From assembly GCA_934320845.1 (NCBI GenBank), contig CAKRFU010000009.1:57359-121358 (forward strand): DNA of 64,000 nucleotides, given 5' to 3'. A program made the position numbers and the translations under genes. Shown one piece after another: positions 55,876 through 64,000 of this stretch (within the stretch, counting starts at the first letter, position 1; each line of letters starts with the position of its first letter). The notes below the pieces were generated by a model. The model was not told the origin of the DNA. It was given only the letters and a program-made list of their open reading frames with translations, and did not search any database. This stretch comes from an uncultured Lachnospiraceae bacterium. Its GTDB lineage: Bacteria > Bacillota > Clostridia > Lachnospirales > Lachnospiraceae.

Positions 55876-57159
55876 TCAGCACTCCTCTATCAGCTTTGCA
55901 TCTGAAATCATTCCTGCCATTTTCTTGTACTCTAAATTATCTTCACCAAGCACATCTTTTAATCTTTCCAATGCAGCATCTGCTTTATCAAATGCTATAT
56001 CGTCGATTGCATTCTCTATCTCATCAACCAAGTATTTTACCTTCTTTGGTCTTGATACACTCTCCTGACGGTAACTCAGTACATCCTCTACTTCATATCC
56101 ATAACAATCTGGTAAATAACTCACTGCTTTGACATTGTCTAAAAGAATCAAGTTTACCTCTTTTGACGCTGAAATTACAATCGGTGAATGTGTTGCAATG
56201 ATAAACTGAACACCTGAAAATGTTTTTCGCAATGCATCAATTACATTCCACTGCCACTTTGGATGAAGGTGTAAATCAATTTCATCTATAAGCACTATAC
56301 CTGTAATTTGGTCTCTGCTTTCTAATTCCGGATTAAGCATACAAACACGATATGCCAGATCCATAACCATCCACAATAGAGACTGATAACCGGCACTCAG
56401 CTTTGAAATAGGCATTTCTTCCTTATCATCCTTGTAAACTAATTCATCAAACTGCGGAGAATAATAAATTGAAGGCGGCTTATCTAGTTCATTGATTTCC
56501 TTCATAAACGAAGCTACAATATTCTTAAACATTTCGTATTCCCGCACTATTCCTTTATTGGAAGTCACTATTTCCTGTTTGAGACACCACTGCTGAATAG
56601 ATTTCACATCCATTGAAGAATCCAAACAACCGATATATCCACATCTTCTGTCATCTAACTTCTTCTTTAATTCCGTCCCAAAATCTCCTCTTCTTACTCT
56701 CCATGCTCTTGCAGCACTTTGAAAACTAATCAATGGCAGAATCGTACTTGAATTATTAGCAAGTTTCTTCATCCAAACACATACATTTTTATCATCTATC
56801 TTTGTATGGGTAGCAGATACCTCTTCCTTGATTCTGCTCCATGTAAAATTCTGTTCTTCCGTTACCTGAAGTGTACAACCAGCCACTACAGGTTCACAAT
56901 ATTCAATCGTCGTTGAAGAATCACCCAAAGCTTTTATATTCATACGAACATCATCTTTTACGATATTCTTAGTTCTGACACCTGCGACATTGACAAACAA
57001 ACCTCCAAGAGCCACAGCAATTCCCTCAAGGACAGAAGTTTTTCCTGAACCATTATCACCAATAAGCAGATTCAGCCCAGGTTTTAAATTAATATCTAAT
57101 TTTTCAATTGCTTTATAATTCTCTATATGAATCTTTTCTAAATACAAATATCTCACCAT
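55876..57159 (-). CDS. Septu PtuA-like ATPase
   Basis: This 427-aa SMC/AAA_15-type ATPase has Walker A GDNGSGKTS (34-42), a signature-like KLSAGYQSL (253-261), Walker B GIVLIDEIDLHLHP (287-300) and an ATHSP switch motif (about 322-326). With the HNH gene that follows it forms a Septu-like pair that cuts DNA or RNA upon phage infection. It lies inside the BREX gene row between pglX and pglZ. A degenerate copy of the pglX end lies 9 nt upstream of its ATG. Confidence 0.87.
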   Translation of the reverse strand: MVRYLYLEKIHIENYKAIEKLDINLKPGLNLLIGDNGSGKTSVLEGIAVALGGLFVNVAGVRTKNIVKDDVRMNIKALGDSSTTIEYCEPVVAGCTLQVTEEQNFTWSRIKEEVSATHTKIDDKNVCVWMKKLANNSSTILPLISFQSAARAWRVRRGDFGTELKKKLDDRRCGYIGCLDSSMDVKSIQQWCLKQEIVTSNKGIVREYEMFKNIVASFMKEINELDKPPSIYYSPQFDELVYKDDKEEMPISKLSAGYQSLLWMVMDLAYRVCMLNPELESRDQITGIVLIDEIDLHLHPKWQWNVIDALRKTFSGVQFIIATHSPIVISASKEVNLILLDNVKAVSYLPDCYGYEVEDVLSYRQESVSRPKKVKYLVDEIENAIDDIAFDKADAALERLKDVLGEDNLEYKKMAGMISDAKLIEEC

Positions 57160-57167
57160 CCTTTATC

Positions 57168-57281
57168 TATATCTTTGCCAGCAAATCCACTTTCAATGCT
57201 TTCTTACCTTCCTAAGCGACTTCCACGCCCTGAAGTTTAGCATAATTTACCTTCACTCCATTATTCAGATCAATCTCAATT
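57168..57281 (-). pseudogene. Duplicated, degenerate 3' end of pglX
   Basis: This 114-nt stretch aligns without gaps to the last part of the intact pglX (61371-61484), with 16 mismatches counted by hand, about 86% identity. Read on the minus strand it encodes the same C-terminal line (EIDLNNGVKVNYAKLQGVEVA, stop, EGKKALKVDLLAKI), where the Gln codon of pglX is a TAG stop here. The offset is exactly 4203 nt. It is the scar of an older pglX end next to ptuA. Confidence 0.9.
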
Positions 57282-57354
57282 ATATATTTTATAAATCCAT
57301 TTATTTACTCCCATCTCTAATTATGACACACTATCTACATAACTTACAATATCT

Positions 57355-57735
57355 TCAACTATATCTCTGTTCTGTACAACTTGCCCCTTTAATTGACATC
57401 ATATATTTTATAATTTTTTGTTCTAATTCTTCTGATGTAAAATAATCTAATATGTATGTTCCCCCCAAAACATTTAGATACTTAGTTACTTCATAATATA
57501 CATCTCTATGGTTTTTTCCTTTTATTTTATATCCGATATTTTCAAGATATTTTAACGCTGAAAACAGTCCTACAGTAATATCATGATTACTTATGTAATT
57601 ATTAGAAAATATAATCAACATTTTAGTAGCATAATCATCAATGAGATATTTTGTCAGTTCAAATGGATCTTTCCTTTGTTCATCATATGTAAGTCTACCA
57701 CACCACCATAATTTCGACAAACTGTTTGTTATCAA
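57355..57735 (-). pseudogene. C-terminal fragment resembling DUF6339
   Basis: The reading frame has no good ATG (the nominal start is a TTG) and stays open about 25 codons further upstream to 57813, giving a line with TRFFFGQNKKRSLITNSLSKLWW then LTYDEQRKDPFELTKYL. This looks like the C-terminal part of DUF6339 proteins, which I recall only loosely. The 5' part of the gene is missing and the frame begins directly where a truncated ATPase gene breaks off, so a deletion probably joined the two. The function is unknown. Confidence 0.5.
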
Positions 57736-57793
57736 AGACCTTTTTTTATTTTGACCAAAGAAAAATCGCGTTCTTACTTTTGTTTCAGATAAA

Positions 57794-58321
57794 TCATGGT
57801 AACCGTACCATAATTATTACTTGGAAAAATCCAACTATTAGCCATCTTCTACATTCCTTTTTCTGTGCATATAAACGACCGGTACCATAATAAGATATCA
57901 ACGGAAGAATTAATGACTTGTCTCCTGTCATAATTCTCTTTTGTACATCCTTTGATATATTAGTTAATTCTTTTGCTTCTTTAATTGTTGTATTTCCACT
58001 TTCAGAATTAAGCGAACGCACCCATTTCACATCATGATCCTCCAGACAGTCGCCTTTACTTTCAATACTTACGGGAAACTGATGTTGCGGATCAACTGTA
58101 CCATCAAGATCATGGAACTCATATCTGGCATCATCTTTTGAAATGCTTCTGCTAACTCCACCATCAATTCCAAGTAAAAATGTGCTGACTGCAACTGCAT
58201 CTAATATTGCAGTCTTACTTGCTCCATTCTTCCCGACAATTAATGTTGTATGATTATCGAAATCAATATCTGCTTCTTTGAAACATCTATAATTGTAAAT
58301 TTTGATATTATTTAACTTCAT
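57794..58321 (-). pseudogene. N-terminal fragment of a second PtuA-like ATPase (175 aa)
   Basis: The product starts as a normal PtuA/AAA_15 ATPase: IKIYNYRCFKEADIDF, Walker A VGKNGASKTAILDAVA (about 29-44), SISKDDARYEF and LISYYGTGRLYAQKK near 140-155. After that it diverges and stops at 175 residues, with no signature or Walker B. Intact relatives are about 400-500 residues. Walker A has Ala in the usual Gly position (GKNGASKT). It is a truncated remnant next to the DUF6339-like fragment. Confidence 0.8.
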
Positions 58322-58525
58322 TTAACATCACCTCACTATTTTGGTTATGCATAATAACATATTATCATTTTATATAACTTTTGTTTGTCATTTATGTCCT
58401 ATTTTCCAAATCTTCTACAACCTTGTCTAACAAAAATATCTAGCTTGAATAATAAAATAAACGTCCGTAACAATCGCTTTAACTTCATGTAAACGCTCTT
58501 CTTAAAAAAATATTATACATATATC

Positions 58526-60658
58526 TTAAATTTCATTTATGGCTTCTGTAAGTTTCTGTAAATAATAGGTTGGTATCGAATAAAATTTCATTGGATCTAA
58601 TTGGAATACATAATCATTTTCGATATGATTAGTCTCATTAATATATTTATATGTGGCTGGTTCCTTTATTCTTAACCTCTTAAATGTATCTTCATGCCTT
58701 TCAAATAAAAGCCTGAATGCTATAACTTTGGAATAATCGTTTCCATTTCCAATTTCATGCTTTAATTGCTCATCTGAAACCATTAGCAGCAAATCATCAT
58801 ATGTAAAAGTTCCTAATTTGTTTTTTATTTCATTACTTCCATCAACAATTATATCTTGTTCTAGCGGAGTAACCCCATCTTTTTTCGTTAGTGTTGACCT
58901 ACCATGAATAAGGTTTGAAAGAATCTGATATGAAGGATCATCATAACAACTTGTTTTTGTTAATTCTATATATTTTCTATAGTTAACAATTCTAACATGC
59001 ATTTTGTATGAGCTATCCATACATATTTTGTTGGTCAGCTCTACTACATTCTTCAAATCCCTTTCTTCTATTGTTGTCTCAGTTATGTAACCATTTGCAT
59101 TATAAAGCCATTTTGCATTTACCGCTGTAGTTAATCCCATTCTTGAGAAAAAACTTCCCTTAATATAATCAATAATTGGCTGCATATCATGAGTTAATAG
59201 TATGACCGTTTTATCCCTAAAGCTTTTCTTTTTATTATCAAACATTCTTCTAATCACTGCAAATTTCTTATTCGTATCAAATGAAGAAATGGGATCATCT
59301 AATACAATTAAATCTGCATGTTCACTCAAGGCCTCAAACATAAACATAACTAATGAAAATGCATTCTTTTCTCCCCAACTTAAATGTTCTGATGGTGTAG
59401 GAATACGCTCAATTATTTCACTTGATGGTTTTAAATATGCTTTCGCATTCTTTTCTCCATCTGGTGCTAACTCAAATTCATATGGGAAACCTGCTAAAGC
59501 CAAAAATTCATTTATATCTTCTTTTTGATGCTCCACTATTTCATTGAGTTTTTTCTCGTGAGTTTCAAATAACCCCTTTAATTTTCGTGTGTTTTCTTTA
59601 AGTTCATTTACTCGAATTTCAATTGTATCTACCAATTTATAAATAGATGGAGTACAATAATATTTATCAATCATTGTCTTTCTGATTTTTAATTTTTCTA
59701 AACTTTCTTCTATATTGTTTAACTGCTCGTGCGTTACATTCATAGGACGAAAGAGTGATATTTCCTCTAATTTACCGCTCAAATAACGAGTTTCCGTTCC
59801 TAATCTTGATAATGCTGCACAAAGTTCTGCTGATTTACTTGTGTCTCCAATATAAGTCTCAATCTCATTAATTGCATCTATATCAATAAATCCTGATTCA
59901 CTTGCATTTTTTAAATATTCCAAAACAGCATTTGCTGTTGATAATGCTGAATTTTTAAATACATTCTCAATTGTCTGGTTTTGTTTAGCCATTTCCTGTG
60001 CCAATTCTTTCGTACAAAAAGGGCAGTGATTTTCTACAATCTTGCCAATTCCATCTCTTCTCCATTTTGCCCATGTTGACACTGTTTTCATGTTTTGATT
60101 ATTATAAAACGGTTTATAGCCATCAAGTTCACGATACCTCTCAAATCCACTTCCATTTCCCTTTAATAATTCCCCTACTCCACCTGTCTTTGCAATAGAA
60201 TCCCCTTTCAATTTAAAAATTCCAAAATATGAATTGAACATGCTTCTTAAACCATCCAAGTTATTAATATTCTGTATTGCAGCCTGCAAATCAATAAGCA
60301 TTTCTTGAATTTTATTCTCTAACTCATCACATTCTCCAGTATTTAAGAAAATCATATATGGATTATCAAAAAAATTCTCCTTTGCTAGAACTTTTGTATT
60401 AACATAGTTTTCGTTAAATACTTTAATCTTTGTAAACGGTATATTTGATACGTCAGGTTGTTCATCCGACTCTTCATTCTTTCCATATGGACATAATTGC
60501 ACTTTTAGTGTAGCTTCATCCTGAGACTTTAATAAAATAGCCTTACTTATAGTTGACTTACCCGTACCATTCATTGCATATTTTATATTAAGACAATTTG
60601 GCTGAATAGATATATCTGCTTTTTTTATACAATTGCAATTTTCAATAACTAAATTCAT
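58526..60658 (-). CDS. ABC-type AAA ATPase with CxxC pair (RloC/AAA_13-like), 710 aa
   Basis: The ABC ATPase core is split by a long helical region. Walker A is MNGTGKST (29-36), then FNENYV near 82-87; a CPFC pair at 212-215 lies in a coiled-coil insert, like a zinc hook; the signature is LSWGEKNAFSL (426-436), Walker B DLIVLDDPISSFD (449-461) and the switch His490 in LLTHD. A 200-residue C-terminal domain follows, with NLIHGRS and ETNHIEND. The plan recalls the RloC/PrrC group of ATPases, but I cannot identify the anticodon-nuclease triad with confidence. The start at 60658 follows GGAGGGG; the ATG 15 nt upstream overlaps it. It overlaps the upstream gene by 17 nt, so the two form one cassette inside BREX. 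Probable defence effector; mechanism unknown. Confidence 0.75.
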   Translation of the reverse strand: MNLVIENCNCIKKADISIQPNCLNIKYAMNGTGKSTISKAILLKSQDEATLKVQLCPYGKNEESDEQPDVSNIPFTKIKVFNENYVNTKVLAKENFFDNPYMIFLNTGECDELENKIQEMLIDLQAAIQNINNLDGLRSMFNSYFGIFKLKGDSIAKTGGVGELLKGNGSGFERYRELDGYKPFYNNQNMKTVSTWAKWRRDGIGKIVENHCPFCTKELAQEMAKQNQTIENVFKNSALSTANAVLEYLKNASESGFIDIDAINEIETYIGDTSKSAELCAALSRLGTETRYLSGKLEEISLFRPMNVTHEQLNNIEESLEKLKIRKTMIDKYYCTPSIYKLVDTIEIRVNELKENTRKLKGLFETHEKKLNEIVEHQKEDINEFLALAGFPYEFELAPDGEKNAKAYLKPSSEIIERIPTPSEHLSWGEKNAFSLVMFMFEALSEHADLIVLDDPISSFDTNKKFAVIRRMFDNKKKSFRDKTVILLTHDMQPIIDYIKGSFFSRMGLTTAVNAKWLYNANGYITETTIEERDLKNVVELTNKICMDSSYKMHVRIVNYRKYIELTKTSCYDDPSYQILSNLIHGRSTLTKKDGVTPLEQDIIVDGSNEIKNKLGTFTYDDLLLMVSDEQLKHEIGNGNDYSKVIAFRLLFERHEDTFKRLRIKEPATYKYINETNHIENDYVFQLDPMKFYSIPTYYLQKLTEAINEI

Positions 60659-61355
60659 CTTTTTCCCCTCCATCAGGAATCTTTACATTCAAATATTTAA
60701 TAAGTTCTTCCCCAAAACTCGTAATTTGATAATCAGATTTATTAAATAAGTCTATGTCACTTTTTTTAACATTATAAAACATTTCAATATATGTTTTGCT
60801 AGCATTAGGAGCATCTTTTTCTACAACTATGCCTAATGCAATCAGTCTACTTATGATATAATTCCCATTAGTATATTGCATTTTCTCATCACTTAATAGC
60901 ATCTTATAATCACTAACAAACATTCTCTCATTCACTTCTGACAATTCGCAAAATTTGTCCCATCCCATTTTGCCATTAACGTATGCATTAAATATTTTTC
61001 CAAGAATTTCCGATTTTACATTATCAATATTTCTATCAAGTAAATATAAAACTCTTCCTAGTTCCTTTTCAGCATATTTATTATTAGTCATTTTATCTTT
61101 ATACTTTTGCAATTGCTCATCCGATATTGTTTCAGAATTAAACGCTCTAATAAAAGTTAATGTTTGCTTCAACATGTTCCTTTCACGAATAGCCAATCCT
61201 GTTTTACTTAAGGCTACAATTGTTTTAGCTATAGGCACTTCTGATAAAACTCCATCATCCATTACCGAATCTATGCCTATTTCTGTTAAATCTATACATA
61301 AATCAGCAACATCATCATTAAACAGCGAATCTTTCAGCTCTGTAATTAACTTCAT
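60642..61355 (-). CDS. Unrecognised partner protein of the ATPase cassette, 237 aa
   Basis: I do not recognise this protein. It has a weakly hydrophobic stretch near residues 40-60 (VPIAKTIVALSKTGLAI) that could be a membrane-peripheral helix, then a mostly helical charged body (LTFIRAFNSETISDEQ), a part with MGWDKFCELSEVNE, and a C-terminal segment (LIALGIVVEKD, then YQITSFGEELIKYL) resembling a winged helix. It begins 14 nt after the pglX stop and overlaps the ATPase gene by 17 nt. The start may also be the ATG at 61364, which however touches AAAGGA. The tight coupling suggests a sensor or regulator of the ATPase. Confidence 0.65.
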   Translation of the reverse strand: MKLITELKDSLFNDDVADLCIDLTEIGIDSVMDDGVLSEVPIAKTIVALSKTGLAIRERNMLKQTLTFIRAFNSETISDEQLQKYKDKMTNNKYAEKELGRVLYLLDRNIDNVKSEILGKIFNAYVNGKMGWDKFCELSEVNERMFVSDYKMLLSDEKMQYTNGNYIISRLIALGIVVEKDAPNASKTYIEMFYNVKKSDIDLFNKSDYQITSFGEELIKYLNVKIPDGGEKDEFSY

Positions 61356-61369
61356 ATCAATCATTCCTT

Positions 61370-64000
61370 TTATATCTTCGCCAACAAATCAACTTTCAAT
61401 GTTTTCTTACCTTCCTGAGCGACTTCCACACCTTGGAATTTCGCATAATTTACCTTTACGCCATCATCCAGATCAATCTCTATCCTCTGATTAGCAACAT
61501 GAGCAATGGCTTCATCATATATCTTCATCTCAGCAAGCTGCTTTGTGTACTTTGTTACTGCTTTTGTAGCTTTTGATTTTTCTGATGCAGATTTAGCATT
61601 GTCAATCGTATATTGTGCACTCTGCATTGCATTTTCCACATACTTCTGTGCCTTATGAAGATAATCTGTTCTCACCCTGCCTACTGTGTCAGCATCATAT
61701 CGATGCATATAGATAAGTGCTTTAAATCCATTTTGCTTACCGCTGTCAAAAAGCCAGTAGATAGGACGCTTACCGGAACCCGTAACAGAATATGTATTAC
61801 AATGATCCTTAAAGAAATTATTTAAAAAATAATTTCTGATTACTTCTCTGCTTGTATTTCCTTTGTTACCAAGTGCTTTTGCTATAAAATTGAGATTTTT
61901 CTCCAATGATTTCTCACCATATACAATCTTTATCCATTCACAAAATCTTGAAACAATATCATCCGAAAAATATTCTTCATCTGTAATTGGAATAATATTA
62001 TCTTCATCCGGCATAAAGCAAGTATTCTTATAAAATTCCAGAGTTTCCGTTTTTCCATCAGCACGCCATGCGGCATTTTCGTACTTGTTATAATCCCATT
62101 CCCCTCCGGCATACATCAAACCATCTTCATAAATTGAGTAGCGTCCAAACATACAGCCTACTGCATATGATACTAAACTTTTTATATCACGCTGTAAATC
62201 TGCTTTATGGACTGTGACATCTCTTTCTTCAACATCTGGTGTTACCTCATTTTCTAACCCATATGCATTAATAAATATTTTATTTAATTCTGTCTCATTT
62301 CTTATAAGTGTTTTAATTCTGTTGTCGCACTCCATTTCCCATTCTACAAATTTTTCAGAAAGATCTTTTGATAATGTATTCTTCACTAATGGATGTATCT
62401 TATAATCCCAAGATGTTTCATAAGAGTCCCAATCCATTTTGCAGCAATCAATATTTTCTTTTGCCAATTTTTTTATTTCTTCTAATTCAGGTAAAATTAT
62501 TGGAAAACTTTTAACATCCTTAATTTGTAAATTTATTGATGGATTAAAAACCCAAAAGTAGTATTTTGCCACATTAGAGTTTAGTAATGCTAAAACTTCA
62601 TCTTTGTTGCCGAACAGATTTATTGATGGTCCTCCCTTATCAAAAATACATCCTTTAGGTAGATATCTAAACCCCGTCCCTCTACTCGTAATTGCCGAAT
62701 ATGTTATCCCCTCTTTATACCAAAAATCTTCTGCTAATAAATTAGATGTTTTATTAGTCGCATAAAAATTTCTAGCTTCTTCTGACCAATTTACAATATA
62801 AGATAAATTACCATAATACTGCCTGTAATCACCACCTTTAGCATACAATCGCCATTCATTACCCACTTGTTCTTTTTCAACTTCCCAAAATAGTCTTAAA
62901 TATTTCTCATTATCACCTGTAATATTTTGCGAACCAGTTAATTTTCCATAATCTTCAATATATTTTGCATTCTCAAAATTATCTATAAAATTATCACTCA
63001 CATAATAAGCATATGGTATGCCTGGTATATTGCCAAATCTCATACATTTAGAGTTAATTCTATTATGTGTATTGAAAAACTCCTTTGCCTTCTCGCTATA
63101 ACTTTTATATTCTACAAGTCTTACAAATTTCGTAAGATAATTATTTTTTTTATTTTTTTGATAAATAAACGAACATGTCTGTACAACATCATTACCAATC
63201 TCTTCAAATGCTTTAATTCCTAAATGAACCATATTTATTAAGTTACAATTAAGCATCTTGTTTCTTAACTTTTCAAAACTTCCAATGAACATCCACGAAT
63301 GTTGCGTTATCATTGCCTGATACCCATTCTTCTTAAGCATCTCCCCGCAACGCTCAATAAACACAGCAAATAAATCAGCCTTACTATCAGGATAATTTTT
63401 CTTAACAAAATTATTTACTTTTGCACTAAGATTACTCGTACCCGCATACGGCGGATTAGTAACAACAACCTCATATTTCTGTGCCATCACCTTCCCAATT
63501 CTAATCAATCGTTTTAGCTTCTCTGCAGTCTCTTCTAATCCGTATGTATCAAAAGAAATCTGACCTTCAGTATTGCTGCTTTCTACAAATCTGCCTAACA
63601 ATTCCCAATCATAGCTTTCCACATTAAGCAAAGAACCATATTCCTTTGCGTCATTTAATGTATTAAGAAGTCCTTCCATTTGCAATAATGCGGTCTGTTT
63701 CTCTTCCTCTGTCAATCCTGCCCCAAAATATTTAAGCTGACTGCGATTGATGCCATTGCTCTCCTGCACGGCATATACATTAGGCTCTATTCCTCTCGTC
63801 AGGATTCTCCTGTCATACTGTCTTGCTTTCATCAACACTGCAAAATAACTTAACTGTGTTGCTCTGTCATCTATATCAAGTCCATAAATATTATTTTTGA
63901 TAATGCTCTGTGCCGCATCTCTCTGAGACCATCCGGCATTTTCATATATCTGCATAAATACATCAAACGCATACACCAAAATATGTCCTGAACCCATACA
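61370..64000 (-). CDS. pglX: BREX-1 adenine-specific methyltransferase PglX (5' end outside the window)
   Basis: PglX methylates the BREX recognition site and marks self DNA. The visible 876 residues run from the SAM-binding motif region (CMGSGHILVYAFDV, where the usual DPxxGSGH is cut by the window edge) through the catalytic TNPPYAGTSNL (about residue 180 of the visible part) to the C-terminus ending LLAKI. The first 300 or so residues lie beyond the right edge; the apparent ATG at 63997 is internal. It is followed after 14 nt by the ATPase cassette. The final 114 nt occur again, degenerate, at 57168. Confidence 0.93.
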   Translation of the reverse strand, partial: CMGSGHILVYAFDVFMQIYENAGWSQRDAAQSIIKNNIYGLDIDDRATQLSYFAVLMKARQYDRRILTRGIEPNVYAVQESNGINRSQLKYFGAGLTEEEKQTALLQMEGLLNTLNDAKEYGSLLNVESYDWELLGRFVESSNTEGQISFDTYGLEETAEKLKRLIRIGKVMAQKYEVVVTNPPYAGTSNLSAKVNNFVKKNYPDSKADLFAVFIERCGEMLKKNGYQAMITQHSWMFIGSFEKLRNKMLNCNLINMVHLGIKAFEEIGNDVVQTCSFIYQKNKKNNYLTKFVRLVEYKSYSEKAKEFFNTHNRINSKCMRFGNIPGIPYAYYVSDNFIDNFENAKYIEDYGKLTGSQNITGDNEKYLRLFWEVEKEQVGNEWRLYAKGGDYRQYYGNLSYIVNWSEEARNFYATNKTSNLLAEDFWYKEGITYSAITSRGTGFRYLPKGCIFDKGGPSINLFGNKDEVLALLNSNVAKYYFWVFNPSINLQIKDVKSFPIILPELEEIKKLAKENIDCCKMDWDSYETSWDYKIHPLVKNTLSKDLSEKFVEWEMECDNRIKTLIRNETELNKIFINAYGLENEVTPDVEERDVTVHKADLQRDIKSLVSYAVGCMFGRYSIYEDGLMYAGGEWDYNKYENAAWRADGKTETLEFYKNTCFMPDEDNIIPITDEEYFSDDIVSRFCEWIKIVYGEKSLEKNLNFIAKALGNKGNTSREVIRNYFLNNFFKDHCNTYSVTGSGKRPIYWLFDSGKQNGFKALIYMHRYDADTVGRVRTDYLHKAQKYVENAMQSAQYTIDNAKSASEKSKATKAVTKYTKQLAEMKIYDEAIAHVANQRIEIDLDDGVKVNYAKFQGVEVAQEGKKTLKVDLLAKI

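Noticed and set aside
58526..60658. Calling the large ATPase an RloC anticodon nuclease
   Set aside because: The ABC core and CxxC pair agree, but I could not place the Arg-Glu-His nuclease triad; it is kept as RloC-like only.
63900..64000. ATG at 63997 as the pglX start
   Set aside because: It lies inside the SAM-binding motif (CMGSGH), so the true start must be well beyond the window edge.

Overview
The window looks like a chromosome segment of a low-GC, flagellated Clostridia, most probably Lachnospiraceae. This is inferred from an hrcA-grpE-dnaK-dnaJ operon under a perfect CIRCE site, GatCAB, an LL-diaminopimelate aminotransferase (DapL), PilZ proteins, a FliK-like protein and Rpn-type nucleases. 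I saw no rRNA, tRNA, CRISPR array, integrase or intact insertion sequence. Most genes lie on the minus strand.

Region by region. 0.1-14 kb is housekeeping: an unknown acidic protein, the heat-shock operon (minus strand), a FliK-like gene, a PilZ protein, gatC-gatA-gatB, a DUF1002 exported protein and dapL. 14.3-23.0 kb is a raffinose/melibiose-type locus: a divergent AraC regulator, a solute-binding lipoprotein, two permeases (no ATPase), a GH36 alpha-galactosidase, and a protein joining an N-terminal P-loop kinase domain to a GH13_18 sucrose(-phosphate) phosphorylase. 23.3-32.8 kb holds a large GH51 arabinofuranosidase with a LamG-like N-terminus and no signal peptide, an FtsX-type permease with its ATPase (preceded by a 50-codon Rpn-like remnant), and a chemoreceptor fused to a PilZ domain. 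32.9-42.4 kb is a first defence region: a DUF262 protein overlapped by a tiny P-loop ORF, a type I restriction system (HsdS, HsdM, DUF2971, HsdR) and a divergent Rpn-family nuclease with a GEAR repeat. 42.4-47.2 kb is a heterodimeric ABC exporter with a TetR regulator whose promoter and operator lie inside the end of a pyroglutamyl-peptidase-like gene. 47.4-52.2 kb has a PdaA-like deacetylase, an APC permease next to a PII protein, an AraC regulator and an ornithine-cyclodeaminase-family protein.

52.4-64 kb is a second defence island, the 3' part of a BREX type 1 locus. pglX runs off the right edge and pglZ is at the left; no brxL follows pglZ. Between them sit a Septu-like pair (PtuA ATPase and PtuB HNH nuclease), two gene remnants, and an unrecognised two-gene cassette (a 237-aa protein and a 710-aa ABC-type ATPase with a CxxC pair). 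A broken second copy of the last 114 nt of pglX lies directly upstream of ptuA, exactly 4203 nt from the intact copy and about 86% identical. The simplest reading is that pglX-ptuA-ptuB-pglZ was the older order and that about 4.2 kb was gained by recombination at the pglX 3' end.

The most notable points are the kinase-phosphorylase fusion, which regroups activities known from gut Clostridia as AgaSK (alpha-galactosidase plus sucrose kinase) and sucrose-6F-phosphate phosphorylase, and the layered BREX island with its scar and its unrecognised ATPase cassette. All identifications rest on motifs and family memory; no database search was run.
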